A stretch of 64,000 bases of DNA from Acanthosepion esculentum (taxonomy: Eukaryota; Mollusca; Cephalopoda; Sepiida; Sepiidae), in contig OZ038487.1 in assembly GCA_964036315.1 (NCBI GenBank), forward strand, positions 53,845,775-53,909,774, in the 5' to 3' direction. The position numbers were made by a program, and so were the translations under genes. Shown piece by piece: positions 42,144 through 53,759 of this stretch (position 1 is the stretch's first letter; every line of letters begins with the position of its first letter). The notes beneath the pieces were generated by a model. The model did not search any database. It saw nothing but the letters and a program-made list of their open reading frames with translations, and was not told the origin of the DNA.

Positions 42144-42739
42144 CCATTTATTCAAGCTTACTAAATAGGTTATGCATGGTTTTCTTCTGTTACTCTTGTC
42201 TTCGGTCTGTTCTGTGAGTATCAAATTTTCCAAGCTCTCTTTCCTCATTATGTGCCCTAGATATTTTATCTTTCTGATGTTAAGTATAAGTATCCTTTTT
42301 GCTTTCATTTTTTAAAAAACTTTGTTGTTGTTCATATGCTCAGTCCATGGCACACTCAGCATCCTTCTGTAGAACCACATCTATGTTGCTTCAAGTCTCT
42401 TCTTCATCTATGAGGAGATTGTACAGCATTCACAGTCATATAGGAGGACTGATATTACTTGACAGTTCAGTACTCTTTTCTTTGTTTCTAACAAAAGTTT
42501 CCTGTTTTATTTTACTTTGCTTAGCATTTGGAAGCCATGTTTCACTATCCCACCGTGCTTTCAGATTTCAGTGTCACACTTTCTGTCCTCTGTTAAAACA
42601 CTTCTCACATAGTTAAATTATTAGACTCGTTTGATTTTCATATCTCCAATTTCTAATTTGCATTTTGGGCTCATCCTAGTGGTGGTAAAAATTATCAGTC
42701 ATTTTTTTTCTGTTATTCGATTAAAAAATTGCCATGTTT

Positions 42740-43440
42740 AATTCTAAGTACAAAATTTAAATATCTGGGGAGTGTTCTAACAGAGGAAGGAAAGTGTGAC
42801 ACTGAAATTCAAAGGCACTTTTGGGATAGTGAAAGATGCCTTCAAAAAGCTAAGCAAAGTATTAAGAAACAGTAAAATATCTGGGAAGTGTTTTAACAGA
42901 GGACGGAAAGTGTGACACTGAAATCCGAAGACGTATTGTGATGGTCAAAGATGCATTCCAAAAGCTAAGCAGAGTATTATGCAACAGTAAAACTTCATTA
43001 GAAACAAAGAAAGGAGTACTGAACTGTTACATATCCTTCTATATGGCAGTGAATGTTGGGCAATCTTTTCAAAGTATGAGGAAGAGACTTGAAGCAACAG
43101 AAATATGGTTCTACAGAAGGATGCTGAGGATATCATGGACCAAACATGTGAGCAAGAACAAGGTTTTAGACAAAATGGAGACAGAAATGAAAAGTTATAC
43201 TTAACATCAGGAAGAGAAAATTGAAATTTCTGGAGCATATCATGAGGAAAGAGGGTTTGGAAAATCTGATACTCACAGGACATACTTGATGAGCTTAAGG
43301 AAATGGATGGCAGAACGGGGTTTAGGAGAAATAACAAAAAAATTATTAAGAGCTACGAAGGACAGGAAACTGTGAATAGCCATGATCACCTATGTCCTGA
43401 GGGAACATGGCACATAAAGAATATGAAAGATTCAATAAAT
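42740..43440 (+). mobile_element. LINE-A tail, plus strand, with tandem duplication
   Basis: Encodes KFKYLGSVLTEEGKCDTEI-like sequence, then AFQKLSRVLCNSKTSLETKK, MRKRLEATEIWFYRRMLRIS, EHIMRKEGLENLIL-like sequence and the DRKL end. The segment containing AATATCTGGG and GTGTGACACTGAAAT is present twice in a row (about 42757-42875 and 42876-42995). With 41470-42725 it forms an inverted pair. Confidence 0.75.
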
Positions 43441-43544
43441 CCACATTTTATTTTCAAAACTGATGTAAAATTTGAAATAAACTTATAGATAGTAATAAAT
43501 TTCAAGTATGAACTAAAAAAATCTGAATTAAAATTAAAATCAGT

Positions 43545-44200
43545 GTTTTCCACTGACATGAAGTGGAAAGATTATATTGAATCCATTGCTCGGTCTGTTG
43601 CTAAGAAACTTGGTTCCCTGTGTCATGCTAGATGATTTTTCTTGCCAAAATCTATTTTACATATTTAGAAGGCATCCATACTTTGAACATTTCCACCACA
43701 TCTGGTCTGGTGCTCCTGCTATATATTTACAGATTCTTGATAAAATCCAAAGAAGAATCTGCAATGCTATTGGATCTTGGCCTAGCATAGTAGCTTCAGT
43801 CACTTTCCCACCACCATAACATATCTTCCCTGTGTCTTTTCAATAAATACTTTCATAGTAATTGTTCTAATGAACTTTCCTTTATGGTACCTAAACTTAA
43901 TGTAAAGTAAAAAAAAAAAGAAACTATACTAGCAGTAAGGTCTCATCTTTTTACAGTTAAAATAGCTAAATGCAATCATAAGTCTTTTATGCTAACAGTT
44001 TCTTCTCTTGCACTACTTTCTTTTGGAACTCTCTTCCAGCTTCTTGCTTCTAAGTTAATTTTGATCTTCAAAAATGTTAATGAAATGTCAATTGTTATCT
44101 TCTGTCTTCTGAACTACTTCTGTTCTCTCTTCTTAATAATGTTCTTTTTTTAATATTCTCTCACACTCAGTAACTCCCTAAAAAAAAAGAAATTTGAGAG
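43545..44200 (+). mobile_element. LINE-B RT end and tail
   Basis: Reading through frame shifts: FSTDMKWKDYIESIARSVAK, KKLGSLCHAR, HIWSGAPAIYLQILDKIQRR, RICNAIG, then worn tail sequence with SFLLHYFLLELSSS-type frames and the 3' end CACTCAGTAACTCCC near 44165. The order is typical of jockey/CR1-like reverse transcriptases. Confidence 0.75.
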
Positions 44201-44390
44201 ACATCACTTTTTTTCATATAATGAACTTGTAATAAGTCTTTATAACACTACATATTTTATGCATGCTTTAGAAATAAATTTAACTTCCTCTATCCCATAA
44301 TAGTTTTGCATACATATTTCATGCACAAAATATAATAACATTATTTTGACTTGCCTGTTCACTTTTCTTGTAATTATCATAATTTTATAC

Positions 44391-44433
44391 ATTTATTTTC
44401 TATAAAGGAAAGTTTCCTTTATAGAAAATAAAT
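44391..44433. repeat. Perfect 21-bp-arm palindrome
   Basis: ATTTATTTTCTATAAAGGAA plus A and its mirror are separated by a single G. Confidence 0.9.
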
Positions 44434-44734
44434 TTATAAAATTCAAAGCAATAGCTTTAATAACCATGATGATAATGATGGTTATATTAAGCAATATCAA
44501 TAATAAAATTGAGAGTATCAAAAATTATATATTTATATTATGAAATTTGTATATTTTACGGCATAATTTTCCAAATTTAGTTCGGACAATTGATCCCTGT
44601 ACTTGATGCTATCAACATGTTTCAGTATGGATAAAAGTTGCATTCTATGAGAAAAAAAATATTTTTTCACTCATTAACAAAAGTGTGGATGAAGAAAGTG
44701 ATGGTCATTAATGTATCCACTGAATGAATCCACC

Positions 44735-44880
44735 TACAGTTAGTGCAGTGGTTCTTGGCTTAAAAAGTGGAATTGCAGATCCAAGTTCAAACACCAGTTA
44801 AGTCTGCTTTGGTCAGCCTGGAAAAGGCATGAATCTAAACTGGGATCCCTTGCCTTGGCAAAGGAAAATTTTGAATTAAA
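44735..44880 (+). mobile_element. Decayed tRNA-type SINE
   Basis: TTAGTGCAGTGGTTCTTGGC (A-box-like) and GATCCAAGTTCAAACACC (B-box-like), then AAAAGGCATGAATC as in the other SINE bodies. Confidence 0.55.
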
Positions 44881-44939
44881 TCATGGCATACTATGCAGCA
44901 TTTTTCTATTCTAAAATGTATGCCTGATTTTATATAAGC

Positions 44940-45480
44940 TCCTATAATGAAATATATAAGTGATAAGATAAGTCTAGCAGTTTATTCATAAACTGTACTG
45001 TTGGGCCCTTATATGTTGAACTCAATGGGAGAGTCCAATATATAAAGGCATATATAAATGCATGTACTGATTGGCCATCACTAATCTGGCAGTCAGTAAT
45101 ACGATCCAGCACAAATTTCCATGAGAGCAATTTCAGGTTTTCTTGCAAACTGCACAGACCTGCCATAACTGTTTGGCGGCACTAGTCACCACATCAGCTC
45201 TGTTTTTGAGCACTTTCAGACATTGTTAAGACATCTCTGCTTGTCTTTTGTGCATTTTTATTAAAACCTGCTGATGTTAGCCCCAGTCATGGCTCAAATG
45301 AATACAGGAACTTCTTCTTGTAGTGTGAAGTACAAACACTATATGTTGTCCGTATCAGATAAGGTAGAACTTGACTGGCGTGTGTATGTGGAGCTGGTGT
45401 GATTGATACAGCATTAGCTCATCTATAACATAAAGAAACAGAAAAATTAAACATGAAACACAGAGAAAAAGTAACTATCA
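44940..45480. other. GC-richer block, no recognised gene
   Basis: Contains a 74-residue minus-strand frame (44942-45166) starting MAGLCSLQENLKLL; no domain was recognised and no partner copy is in this window. Confidence 0.3.
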
Positions 45481-45489
45481 GTAATCCAA

Positions 45490-45715
45490 CAAAATTATAG
45501 ATAGTTTCACCTATCATCCGGTTCACACTCCTCCCCAGGCTTTTGAACAGGAGTAGATGTTTATCACTTCTTTCCTGTTTAGAATTGGGTTTCTGGTCCC
45601 TTCTAAAATCTTTTCCTTCTTTTTCACTTCAGGTGGCCCCTTGCATCTTGGTGGCATTATCACCTTGCTAGGGGTGGTAGCTCTTGGGTCTTGTACAGTG
45701 TGAAAATCATTGTAA
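45490..45715 (+). repeat. Repeat R3, plus copy
   Basis: TTCACACTCCTCCCCAGGCT, TTTTGAACAGGAGTAGATG, and the end GGTGGCATTATCACCTTGCT match the minus-strand copy 52535-52750. The end resembles LINE-B's 3' end, so R3 may be the 3' region of a related LINE. Confidence 0.65.
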
Positions 45716-46014
45716 AAAAAAAATTACTAATCCAGCATTTGACAAGTTCCAATGATGTCTTAATAGTGATAGTCAGTAATTCTGTTAAGACTATTATCTT
45801 ATTATTGATTAGTTTAAATTAAAGTTGTAATAACAAAATTGTTAAAGTCATAAGAACAAAAGTCTTTGTATTGAAAGATATGCATATATTTAAAACATTT
45901 TACTCATACTATTAGATGTCAATATGTTTTACACATTTTGCACATTTTAAATGTGTATATATTTTCCAAATTTTGCACATTTGTAAATGAGCATATATTT
46001 TACAGATTTTGTAA

Positions 46015-46495
46015 ATATAAATATAAAGAAGAATCAGCAATATTATTGGTCCTGATGTGTCATTTCAGCTTCAGTCACTTTCCCACTGCTGTAAAGTTGC
46101 TTCCCTGTGCCTTTTCTATAATACTTTCATGGTAATTATTCAGCTTTTTGATATGGTACCTAGACTTTACAAATTTAAGTGCAGTACTAGATTGGCAACA
46201 AGTTCTCATCAGTCTACAGTTGAATTGGCTAGATGCCACCATAAATTCTATGCTAACAGTTACTTCTTTTGCACTTCTCAGCTGTGGAAGAATCTTCTGA
46301 CTCCATGCTTTCCAGCCAACTTTGACCTTTAAAAATTTAAATATAATGTCAGTCATTATCTTCCTGATCACTCTTCTGTTGTTCTTACTCCTTAATTTTG
46401 TTTCTGATTTCTAATTCTTTTACACTCAGTAACTCCTTGTGTCTTAGTGGCTTTATTGACTTGTTTGGGGTGAAATGATTTAAAAAATATATATA
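46015..46495 (+). mobile_element. LINE-B tail and 3' end
   Basis: LQSLSHCCKVASLCLFYNTF, VPRLYKFKCSTRLATSSHQS and VELARCHHKFYANS in one frame, then the 3' end CACTCAGTAACTCCTTGTGT and TTGTTTGGGGTGAAATGA, followed by TA-rich sequence. Confidence 0.8.
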
Positions 46496-46499
46496 TATT

Positions 46500-47795
46500 T
46501 TACAGATTTACTTTTTTAATACAACTTTTTAATTTTTTGTCCTTTGTAAGTAAAATCTGTTAGCTTTTGTTCTATAGCCGTGAATATTCATCCAAATATT
46601 TAAATGTTTCATGTATGGGTAGAATTTTCATTTATAGTTAAAAAATAATGTTACTTCAATTTCTGCCAATAGCTACAATTACTTTTCAGTGTGTATTTTC
46701 TCTGTTTTTTAGTTTCTACCATGTAAAACCATGTCATGAAAATGGTGAAACTATTAATCATTACTTCTGAACTATTAAATAGAATAATCTCTTCAATGCT
46801 GTGTTTTTATGACACATTCCGCTAAAAACATGTAATTGATGCCTTCATTTCAACAATTCTCAGAATCTTCATCTCTTGTTCCTGGCCTGATTCACAGAAA
46901 GAATGAAAAGCCATAGATATGAAGATTAATTCCATGTTTTTGCAGAACCAAATTGGATTTCAAGTGCCATTATTTGAGAAAAGACAAGATTTTTCTGTGT
47001 TCTTTTTATACTTTCAAGTGTAAAATTAGATATCAAATTTTATTATCTTCTCCCTGTTAATCTCACCTACATTTAATTTATTTTTATAAATTATTAGGGA
47101 CATGTAAGAAATGAAAAGAGAAGGAAAAAAATTCTTATGTTGTGCTATTCACAACAAGAAAGAAACCTGAATTTTAATCAAATCTGAAGTAACAATAATA
47201 ACACAGCTCATTAATGTCTAACAAAAAGTATAGTCCAGTAAATTTTTAGATGAGTTTAATGGATTTAAAGGTGATCAGATTTTTATAGGCAAAGTTCTCA
47301 ATAGTAAAAATAAGATAAAGTAAAATTCAAAATACTTATCTGACTTGATGTTTCATAGATATACCACTTGCCAAGGTTAGGTAATAATATAGTTTCATCT
47401 GACCCTGACAAGTGGTGTATCTTCAAAATTTGAATTTGGGAGATAAGTTTGTTGAACTTTTAACAAAAAACTTAAATATTCAGTGTTTCATTTCTCTTTT
47501 CTTTTTAAATTTATCTTTTTCCCCTTTGTGAAATTTTAATATTTATCTACTTTTACTTATTTGCAACTATATAAGTTACAGTGCACATTCTGAAAAGATA
47601 TTTAACTTATTGAAACATCTGTCACAGAAATTGTATTCTTATATTTTCAATAGTTCTAAATATTTGCTTCCAGTCTAATTCTGTTTAATATGAAAAATAT
47701 ATTGCTTTTATCATTCAGTTAATCCAAAACAAAATTTGTAACTTTCATCACCACTGAGCAGACCCTAAACCTGCACCAATCCTGATGAGGAATTA
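46500..47795. other. No recognised feature
   Basis: AT-rich. A small hairpin (ATATACCACTTG and CAAGTGGTGTAT) lies at 47358-47420. Confidence 0.45.
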
Positions 47796-47799
47796 TAAA

Positions 47800-48390
47800 G
47801 TCATTGAGGCTACTTGCCGCAAATGCCTACTCACTCTTGACCTCAAATGTATATATTCATGTTATTGCAAAAGATGTTGGAATGGTTGGTTCCTTTTTAT
47901 CACTCCAGAAAATACCTAACTCCTGCTGCCATGCTCTATCTGAACAGGAGTCTGATCAAACAAAGAATGGAGTAGTGCTGTCATATCTGAACTGGAGATG
48001 CCCAATCCTCACTGTCCAGCCTCAATAGATTTCAAAAATGCTTACACGGCCTTGTGGGTGATTAATTATTCTTCACCCTACAACAAGACATATGATCGGA
48101 CAAGTTATATTCCTTAGGGCCACCAGCTCAGACCTTCACAGTTAATACCCACCATGCCATGTTCTTGGTGGCAAAGCATCCTCATTCCCTTTGTGTTCCT
48201 TTGATAAACCTCAAGTTCCACTCAGACAACCACATCCCCAGAACTGCTACTTTGTGGAACAAACCCCCAAGAGGATGCTTCCTTGACAACTACAATCATG
48301 GTCTCTTTAACTCCAGGGTCATCCAATATCCTAATCCTCATGATACTCATTTCCCCCTTCCTTACAACAATCACAAATAACATGGTCTTT
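47800..48390 (+). mobile_element. LINE-C tail
   Basis: KDVGMVGSFLSLQKI, KNGVVLSYLNW, and near the end HPHSLCVPLINLKFHSDNHI, PRTATLWNKPPRGCFLDNYN, the conserved closing segment of the LINE-C protein. Frameshifts are present. Confidence 0.75.
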
Positions 48391-48519
48391 ACATTCTCAT
48401 CTCTTCTCTTGGGCAAGTGTTTATATATCTATCTGTAATACAGTTTTTTTCGCATGCTTGCATCCTAGATGCAGCTGTGCTTAAACATGTTCACATATAG
48501 TGCTCACAATTGACATCAT

Positions 48520-48660
48520 AGATATCTACCCAAAAGTATCCCCATTCCCTTTGTGTTCCTTTGATAAGAAGTGAGTTCCACTCAGACAGCATCTTCCCCA
48601 GAACTGTTACTTTTTGGAACAAACTCCCAAGAGGTTCTGTTTGCCCTTTTGAAGAATGCA
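48520..48660 (+). mobile_element. Second LINE-C tail fragment
   Basis: Repeats the end of the preceding element: PFVFL then SEFHSDSIFPRTVTFWNKLP and RGS. Confidence 0.7.
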
Positions 48661-48679
48661 CACCTCCTTGTTCAACACA

Positions 48680-48862
48680 CCTTGCTGAGCAGTCTAAATC
48701 ATGCCAGATCAAATGGTCATTTCTTCTACAAAGAGGAATGCTGGTTTAAACCCTGCCAGGGAGCACATTTCTTTACTAAGGTTTCTTGAGTGCACAGGCC
48801 AATAGACATAATACACTGTCTAAAAATAAAAAACAAGGCATCTGTTTCAAACACAGATCTTT
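48680..48862 (+). repeat. Repeat R4, copy 1
   Basis: CATGCCAGATCAAATGGTCA, TTTCTTGAGTGCACAGG and TTTCAAACACAGATCT match 49590-49765. Confidence 0.7.
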
Positions 48863-49390
48863 GTTTGTTTTTTTTTTGTAATGCTACTAAAACACAAGGA
48901 GTTGCAGGGCATGGAAAAATTAGGAACAGAAACATTAATGATGAGCAAAAAGAAAAAAGTAATCAGGTGGACTGACATTGCATTTAAATTTTTGCAGATT
49001 AAAGTTGGCTTGGAAGCTTGGGGCTGGAAGAGAGTCCCACGAGCAAGAAGTGCAAGAGAAGAAACTGTTAGCATCGAACTTACAGCTACATCTAGCCAAC
49101 TCAACTGTAAATTGATGAAATCTCAATGCTAGTCTAGTACTGTGCTTAAATTCATAAAGCCCATTTACCATAATGAAGAGCTCATCTGAACAATTACCAG
49201 GAAAGTATTTATAGAAATGACATAGAGAAGCAATCTTACAGTGGTGGGAAAGTGACTGGAGCTGAGCCACCAGATTATGACCAATAATTCTTCTTTGGAT
49301 CTTATCAAGGAGCTCAAGGTAGATAGCAGGGACACCAGACCATATATGTCAGCAATAAACTAAGCATTGATGAATAGTAGACTGCTAAAA
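48863..49390 (-). mobile_element. LINE-B tail, minus strand
   Basis: The minus strand encodes LQSLSHHCKIASLCHFYKYF, PGNCSDELF, YEFKHSTRLALRFHQFTVEL and FFSCTSCSWDSLPAPSFQAN in one frame (110 residues), the best preserved LINE-B tail here. The 3' end is at the left (TAATGCTACTAAAACACAAG on the plus strand). Confidence 0.8.
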
Positions 49391-49574
49391 AAGGTATATA
49401 CTAAGAATAACTGCTGAAGTAATAAAAACGTATGATTAAAAATAAATCTATTAATTATTTAATAAACAGCTTTCTTTACATTTTGGATACAAAACTGAGC
49501 AGATATGTGCTTTCAAGAAAAATCTGAATGAGAGGGTATATGTTTCTTACAAGAGAAAATTGAGCTGTGATGCT

Positions 49575-49765
49575 CTCTGTGGCTGAGTAATCTAAAGCAT
49601 GCCAGATCAAGTGGTGATTTCTTCAGCAAAGGGGGACACAAAATAAAATCCTGCCAGAGAGCATATTTTCTTTATTAAGTTTTCTTGAGTGCACGATCTG
49701 GTAGACATAATAGACAGTGTTAAAAAAATAAAAAAGGTGATATCTATTTCAAACACAGATATCTA
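49575..49765 (+). repeat. Repeat R4, copy 2
   Basis: Direct repeat of 48680-48862, on the other side of the LINE-B. Confidence 0.7.
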
Positions 49766-49854
49766 CTAAAAACAATGTTTGAAGCATGAAGTCATAAAAA
49801 TATTCTATTAAAAATAAATCTATTAATTTTTTTTAGAAATACATATATAATGAG

Positions 49855-50330
49855 ACTGACCATAATTTTGATTAAAAATATGATGAGACTGACCACAATT
49901 TTAATTTTAAAAATGCTGCTATAATTAAAAGAGAAAACAATTTACTAAGACAAAAATGTATAGAAGGAGCTTTCATCACTACATCATCCGTAGTAAATCT
50001 GCTTCCAGGTTTTTATGACATTTTATCTTTCTTGACAGATCTCTTATCACAATGTAGGATATTTAATAACATATGGAAACATAAACAAAAAGAAAAAAAA
50101 TCTATATGAAATCTGCTAGATTGTATACGCAAAACACATGTAGAAAATTATTTTAAATTTGAAAATTCTCAGCATCTCTCTTTCATTTGTGCACTTGTGC
50201 AGTCATATTAATGTAAACATAAACTTAGTCCAATGAAGTCCAAAAGGACAAAACACGTCACATGAAAATTTTTCGATTTTATCATACTTCTTTCCCCTAA
50301 AATTGTTCTTGATATATAAAAAAAACTATA
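49855..50330 (+). repeat. Repeat R1, copy 2 (no X insertion)
   Basis: Continuous version of 7582-8470. At 50222-50256 it carries TCCAATGAAGTCCAAAAGGA, then CAAAACACGTC, a possible worn hammerhead core (stem GTCC-AAAA-GGAC, then AAAA where GAAA is expected). Confidence 0.7.
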
Positions 50331-50337
50331 TATCATT

Positions 50338-50340
<3 letters not shown>

Positions 50341-50382
<42 letters not shown>
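50341..50382. repeat. (TA)n microsatellite
   Basis: About 21 TA units at the end of R1. Confidence 0.95.
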
Positions 50383-50385
<3 letters not shown>

Positions 50386-50567
50386 CAGCCCCTGAAGATT
50401 GTATTGTACATAAAACTTTAGATTTGTGCTAGTGATAAGGGGGAAAAAAATGTATATTTATTATTAAATGTATGTATTGCTGATATCCCCTGACGAGTGG
50501 ATGGAGTGATTGTTGGAAGGTCTTTACACCAGTCACCTAAGTGAAAAACATTACATTTGTATTAATT

Positions 50568-50570
<3 letters not shown>

Positions 50571-50604
<34 letters not shown>
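50571..50604. repeat. (TA)n microsatellite
   Basis: About 17 TA units entering a fold-back. Confidence 0.9.
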
Positions 50605-50612
<8 letters not shown>

Positions 50613-50748
50613 TTCATACAATTGGATTTAAGATACAATTACTTAATGACCATTTCCACCTGCGTATTTTAAATTTTTAAATTTGCAGGTGAAAATGGTT
50701 TGTAGAAGTCATTAATTAATGGTATCTTACTTCCAATTGTACAAAAAA
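50613..50748. repeat. Fold-back inverted repeat
   Basis: CATACAATTGGATTTAAGAT, AATGACCATTTCCACCTGC is mirrored by GCAGGTGAAAATGGTTTG and ATCTTACTTCCAATTGTA. The loop is about 15 bp of AT. Confidence 0.8.
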
Positions 50749-50899
50749 TTTTGCTCTGTTTAATGAAAATAAACATTGAGCATTCTTTGTGAGTCAGTTT
50801 TAATATTTAATATTTCAATATTGTGTTAATAGGACTTGGTTTACATCTTTAAATAAAGGATGTGTGCACAGCATTGAAGCTGTCAGTGTGTAAAATGGA

Positions 50900-51180
50900 A
50901 TCAATGTGCCAATTTCAAATTCCGTCCAAGTTCTTTGTGTCTAATTTCATTAAATACCCTTGAAAAAGTATGAATCCATCTCTTCCCCTAGCTATAGGTT
51001 AAATATCAAGGGAGATTGTGCTTTCTTGCCTTGTTTGGCAACCAGACTGGAAGAAAGACAACTCTGAATTCAAAACCAGTTTGTCATGGGACTAACATCT
51101 CCACCCTATAAAACCCTACTTGGTACAGAAACCACAACAAAACCTGGTGGTGTGAGAATATGGCACTCTACTCCACAGAG
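50900..51180 (+). mobile_element. SINE-2, plus strand
   Basis: TCAAATTCCGTCCAAG (after a missing or worn head), AATACCCTTGAAAAAGTATG, CTATAGGTTAAATATCAAGG, then GAAAGACAACTCTGAATTCA, the landmark shared with 52255-52480. Confidence 0.65.
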
Positions 51181-51309
51181 TAATCTAATAACACTATGAA
51201 GAGAAAGGAGATGAAAGAAGGTGTCTAAGTAAGTGATTTAATCAGTGTACCGATGTTACTTTTCTGTCATAAGTTATTCACATTTAAATCTTTATTTAAA
51301 TTCTTTTGC

Positions 51310-51880
51310 TTTTAGATATTTTTAAGCTTTTGTTCTTAATTTTGTTTTTTGTGTATATTTTTTTTCTTTAATATTTTTTCATATCTTTTACTCATTTTAT
51401 TTTTATTTTAAACTCTCAGTTGTCTTGATTAAAGTTTTTATTTGAATTTATTCACCTACATTCTTTTGGCCTTTATTTTCTTCTAAATATTTTTAATTTG
51501 TCCTTTTTTTTCCTCACACATTCTTTTTCTTTTAGATTTGTCTCCCTTTCACATTCATTTTTTTGCCTATTTGTTCTTTTCTTTATCTCTTTTCTGTTTC
51601 AAATTTTCTTGGTCACTTTCTTTTATTTTCTAACTTCCTTCTTTTTTACCTTAAATATTTTTATCTTTTTTTACAATTATTTTCTTTACTCATGTTTCTT
51701 CTTTCTCTCATTCCTTTGTTCCTTCCCAGAATCTTTTTTTTCCTTTCAGAAACCTATTCTCAATGCTTATGGCAAAACCCTATTGAAAAGCATAACAATA
51801 AAAATACACTCCCTATTTTTTTCTTTTACTTGTTCCTTTATCTTTCACCATTTTTATTCTTCTAATTAATTTGGCAATAA
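51310..51880. repeat. T/C-rich low-complexity tract
   Basis: Mostly T with scattered C and A; frames rich in F, L and S are by-products. Confidence 0.8.
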
Positions 51881-52249
51881 CAAAATACTTTGATGCTTCT
51901 CCTTTTGAATAGGACTTTAGAAAGTTATTATTTCCTGTGAAAAAAATACATTCTAAGATGAGGTTTCATTTCTTCCTGTCTTTGTCTCTCTCTTTTTTAA
52001 TATTTCTTTCCTTGGATTGATGACCAAAAAAAAAAAATATTAATCTATAATATACAACTTCTGCCATCTTAGATATTTGGCTCAACCCTATGGATCTTTC
52101 AGTCATAGAATCCATGTTATAAAGTCACAGTTATTCAGCCATTTATTGGACTCTTGTCTAATGACTCATAATTCTACATTGTTGCAATTAAATTTTGTGA
52201 GGTAAATCTTTATAGAACATATATTCTAGAATAAGTACTTTTGACTTTT

Positions 52250-52485
52250 ATGATGTGCAGATGGTGTAAAGGATAATGCTTCAGAATGAGAAATTAGAGG
52301 GCCAAGTTCAGATTTCAGTTGAGTTTGTTACATTCATTTTCATGCATTTTCCTTGAAAAAGATACAAATTCATCTCTTCTCCTCTCCCCATAAATAGCAG
52401 GGAAGATGGGACTCTCTAGCTGTGGTTGGCAATTAATCTAGGAGAAAGACAACTCTGAATTCAAAACCTTAAATGGCCACAATGT
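52250..52485 (+). mobile_element. SINE-2, plus strand, with readable head
   Basis: CAGATGGTGTAAAGGATAAT (A-box-like), GGCCAAGTTCAGATTTCAG (B-box-like), TTACATTCATTTTCATGCAT, ATAGCAGGGAAGATGG and AAAGACAACTCTGAATTCAA. The tRNA-like region plus body order is the family pattern. Confidence 0.7.
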
Positions 52486-52534
52486 TGTGATAGAGATATC
52501 TTAAGCAAGATCTCTATTAGTCTTCAACCAAAGT

Positions 52535-52750
52535 GTTTTTTTAATCAATTCACCCCAAGTAAGGTGATGATACTACTAAGATACAAGGAACTACTGGGAG
52601 TGAAAGTGGATGAAAAGACTTTAGAAGGAACTGGAAACCCAACCTTAAACAGGGAATAAGTGATTGACCACTACTCCTATTCAAAAGACTGGGGAGGAGT
52701 GTGAACTGGATAATAAGGCAAACCTATCCACTCCTATTGAGGAGAAAAAA
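52535..52750 (-). repeat. Repeat R3, minus copy
   Basis: CACCCCAAGTAAGGTGATGA, GGAGGAGTGTGAACTGGATA; opposite strand to 45490-45715. Confidence 0.65.
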
Positions 52751-52779
52751 ATTAGCTTATAAAATTTCAGAGTTCAGAT

Positions 52780-52935
52780 GGGGATGTTAGAAGTGTAGAT
52801 TTGAAGTAGATTTAAGAAGGACCCAGAAACCTAATCCTAAGGAGAAAACAATGGATAGACCACTACTCCTGTTCAAAAGACAGAGGAGGAGTGTGAACTG
52901 AATGATAGGAGGACCTATCTACTCTTATTTTCATC
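52780..52935 (-). repeat. Repeat R3, partial duplicate
   Basis: AAGGACCCAGAAACCTAATC and GGAGGAGTGTGAACTGAATG repeat part of the adjacent R3 copy in the same orientation. Confidence 0.65.
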
Positions 52936-53189
52936 AAAAATGATTAATTGAACAAGAGTTGTGCAAGAATCAATGTCATAGATTATGCAATTATTGCATT
53001 TTTATTGATTGGCATTTGAAACATTCCAAACATCTGTGTTTATTCAGTGTGTTCACTTCTGATATTAATTTTGTCCTGTCATATATTTGAAGTACAATCA
53101 ATTTCCACATTGATAATATTATATTTTATTTATACATAAGTCACTATGTTGATACTCTTCATTGTTATTCTCAATCTATGGTTTCCTTA

Positions 53190-53405
53190 ACCTACTTAAA
53201 AATTCTTCTATATGTCATGGCAGTTCAGGACTTCAGCTATCATGGCTCTCCATAATCTGCTATCCTTTGTAGCTGTTATAAAAATAGCCTCTTCACCATC
53301 ACTCAAAATCTCTATTATGCCATACATTTTCCCATGCTCATTAGGTAGGTTATTCACTGCTTTCTTCTGTCCTCTCTTGTCTTCAATATGTCCTGTAAGT
53401 GTCAC
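53190..53405 (-). mobile_element. LINE-A 3' tail
   Basis: The minus strand encodes MTLTGHIEDKRGQKKAVNNL and ATKDSRLWRAMIAEVLNCHD, the last part of LINE-A. Confidence 0.75.
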
Positions 53406-53425
53406 TTATAAATTCTATCTATTTA

Positions 53426-53433
<8 letters not shown>

Positions 53434-53471
<38 letters not shown>
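53434..53471. repeat. (TA)n microsatellite
   Basis: About 19 TA units. Confidence 0.95.
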
Positions 53472-53474
<3 letters not shown>

Positions 53475-53549
53475 ATAGAGCACAGTGCACATATGTCTGT
53501 CCGTCTGTTTTTTGATCTCAGTGAATCATAAACAACTTGAAGTAAAAGA

Positions 53550-53740
53550 TATGGAGTAATCCACGGTTACCTTCCTTGTCATAAAATAGTATCTGCCTTT
53601 GCTATAAAAATGGGACATGAATGAAGAGAGGAGTTTCTAAATTCTACACATTAACAAGTTTGGACATCAAATTAAACAGTTAAAGACTTCATCTTCTCTT
53701 CTTTCCCCCTCCTGTAATTTAATACACTTTAATTATGCCA
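53550..53740 (+). repeat. Left LTR of the Gypsy-type element
   Basis: 191 bp, matching 55487-55663. Shared landmarks: TAATCCACGGT, TATCTGCCTTTGCTATAAAA (a possible TATA box in TATAAAA), GTTTGGACATCAAA, GTTAAAGACTTCATCTTCT and CCCCCTCCTGTAATTTAATA. Confidence 0.85.
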
Positions 53741-53759
53741 CATGGTGTCAGGAAGAACT

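Larger units (their letters stand above)
41470..42725 (-). mobile_element. LINE-A tail, interrupted by retroposon X
   Basis: The minus strand has the LWRAMI/VNILK end (41490-41590), an insertion, then SLNKW, MKAKRILILNIRKIKYLGHI and the WFYRRML-equivalent region up to about 42420, followed by RT-end sequence to 42725. A plus-strand copy starts about 15 bp away. Confidence 0.75.
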
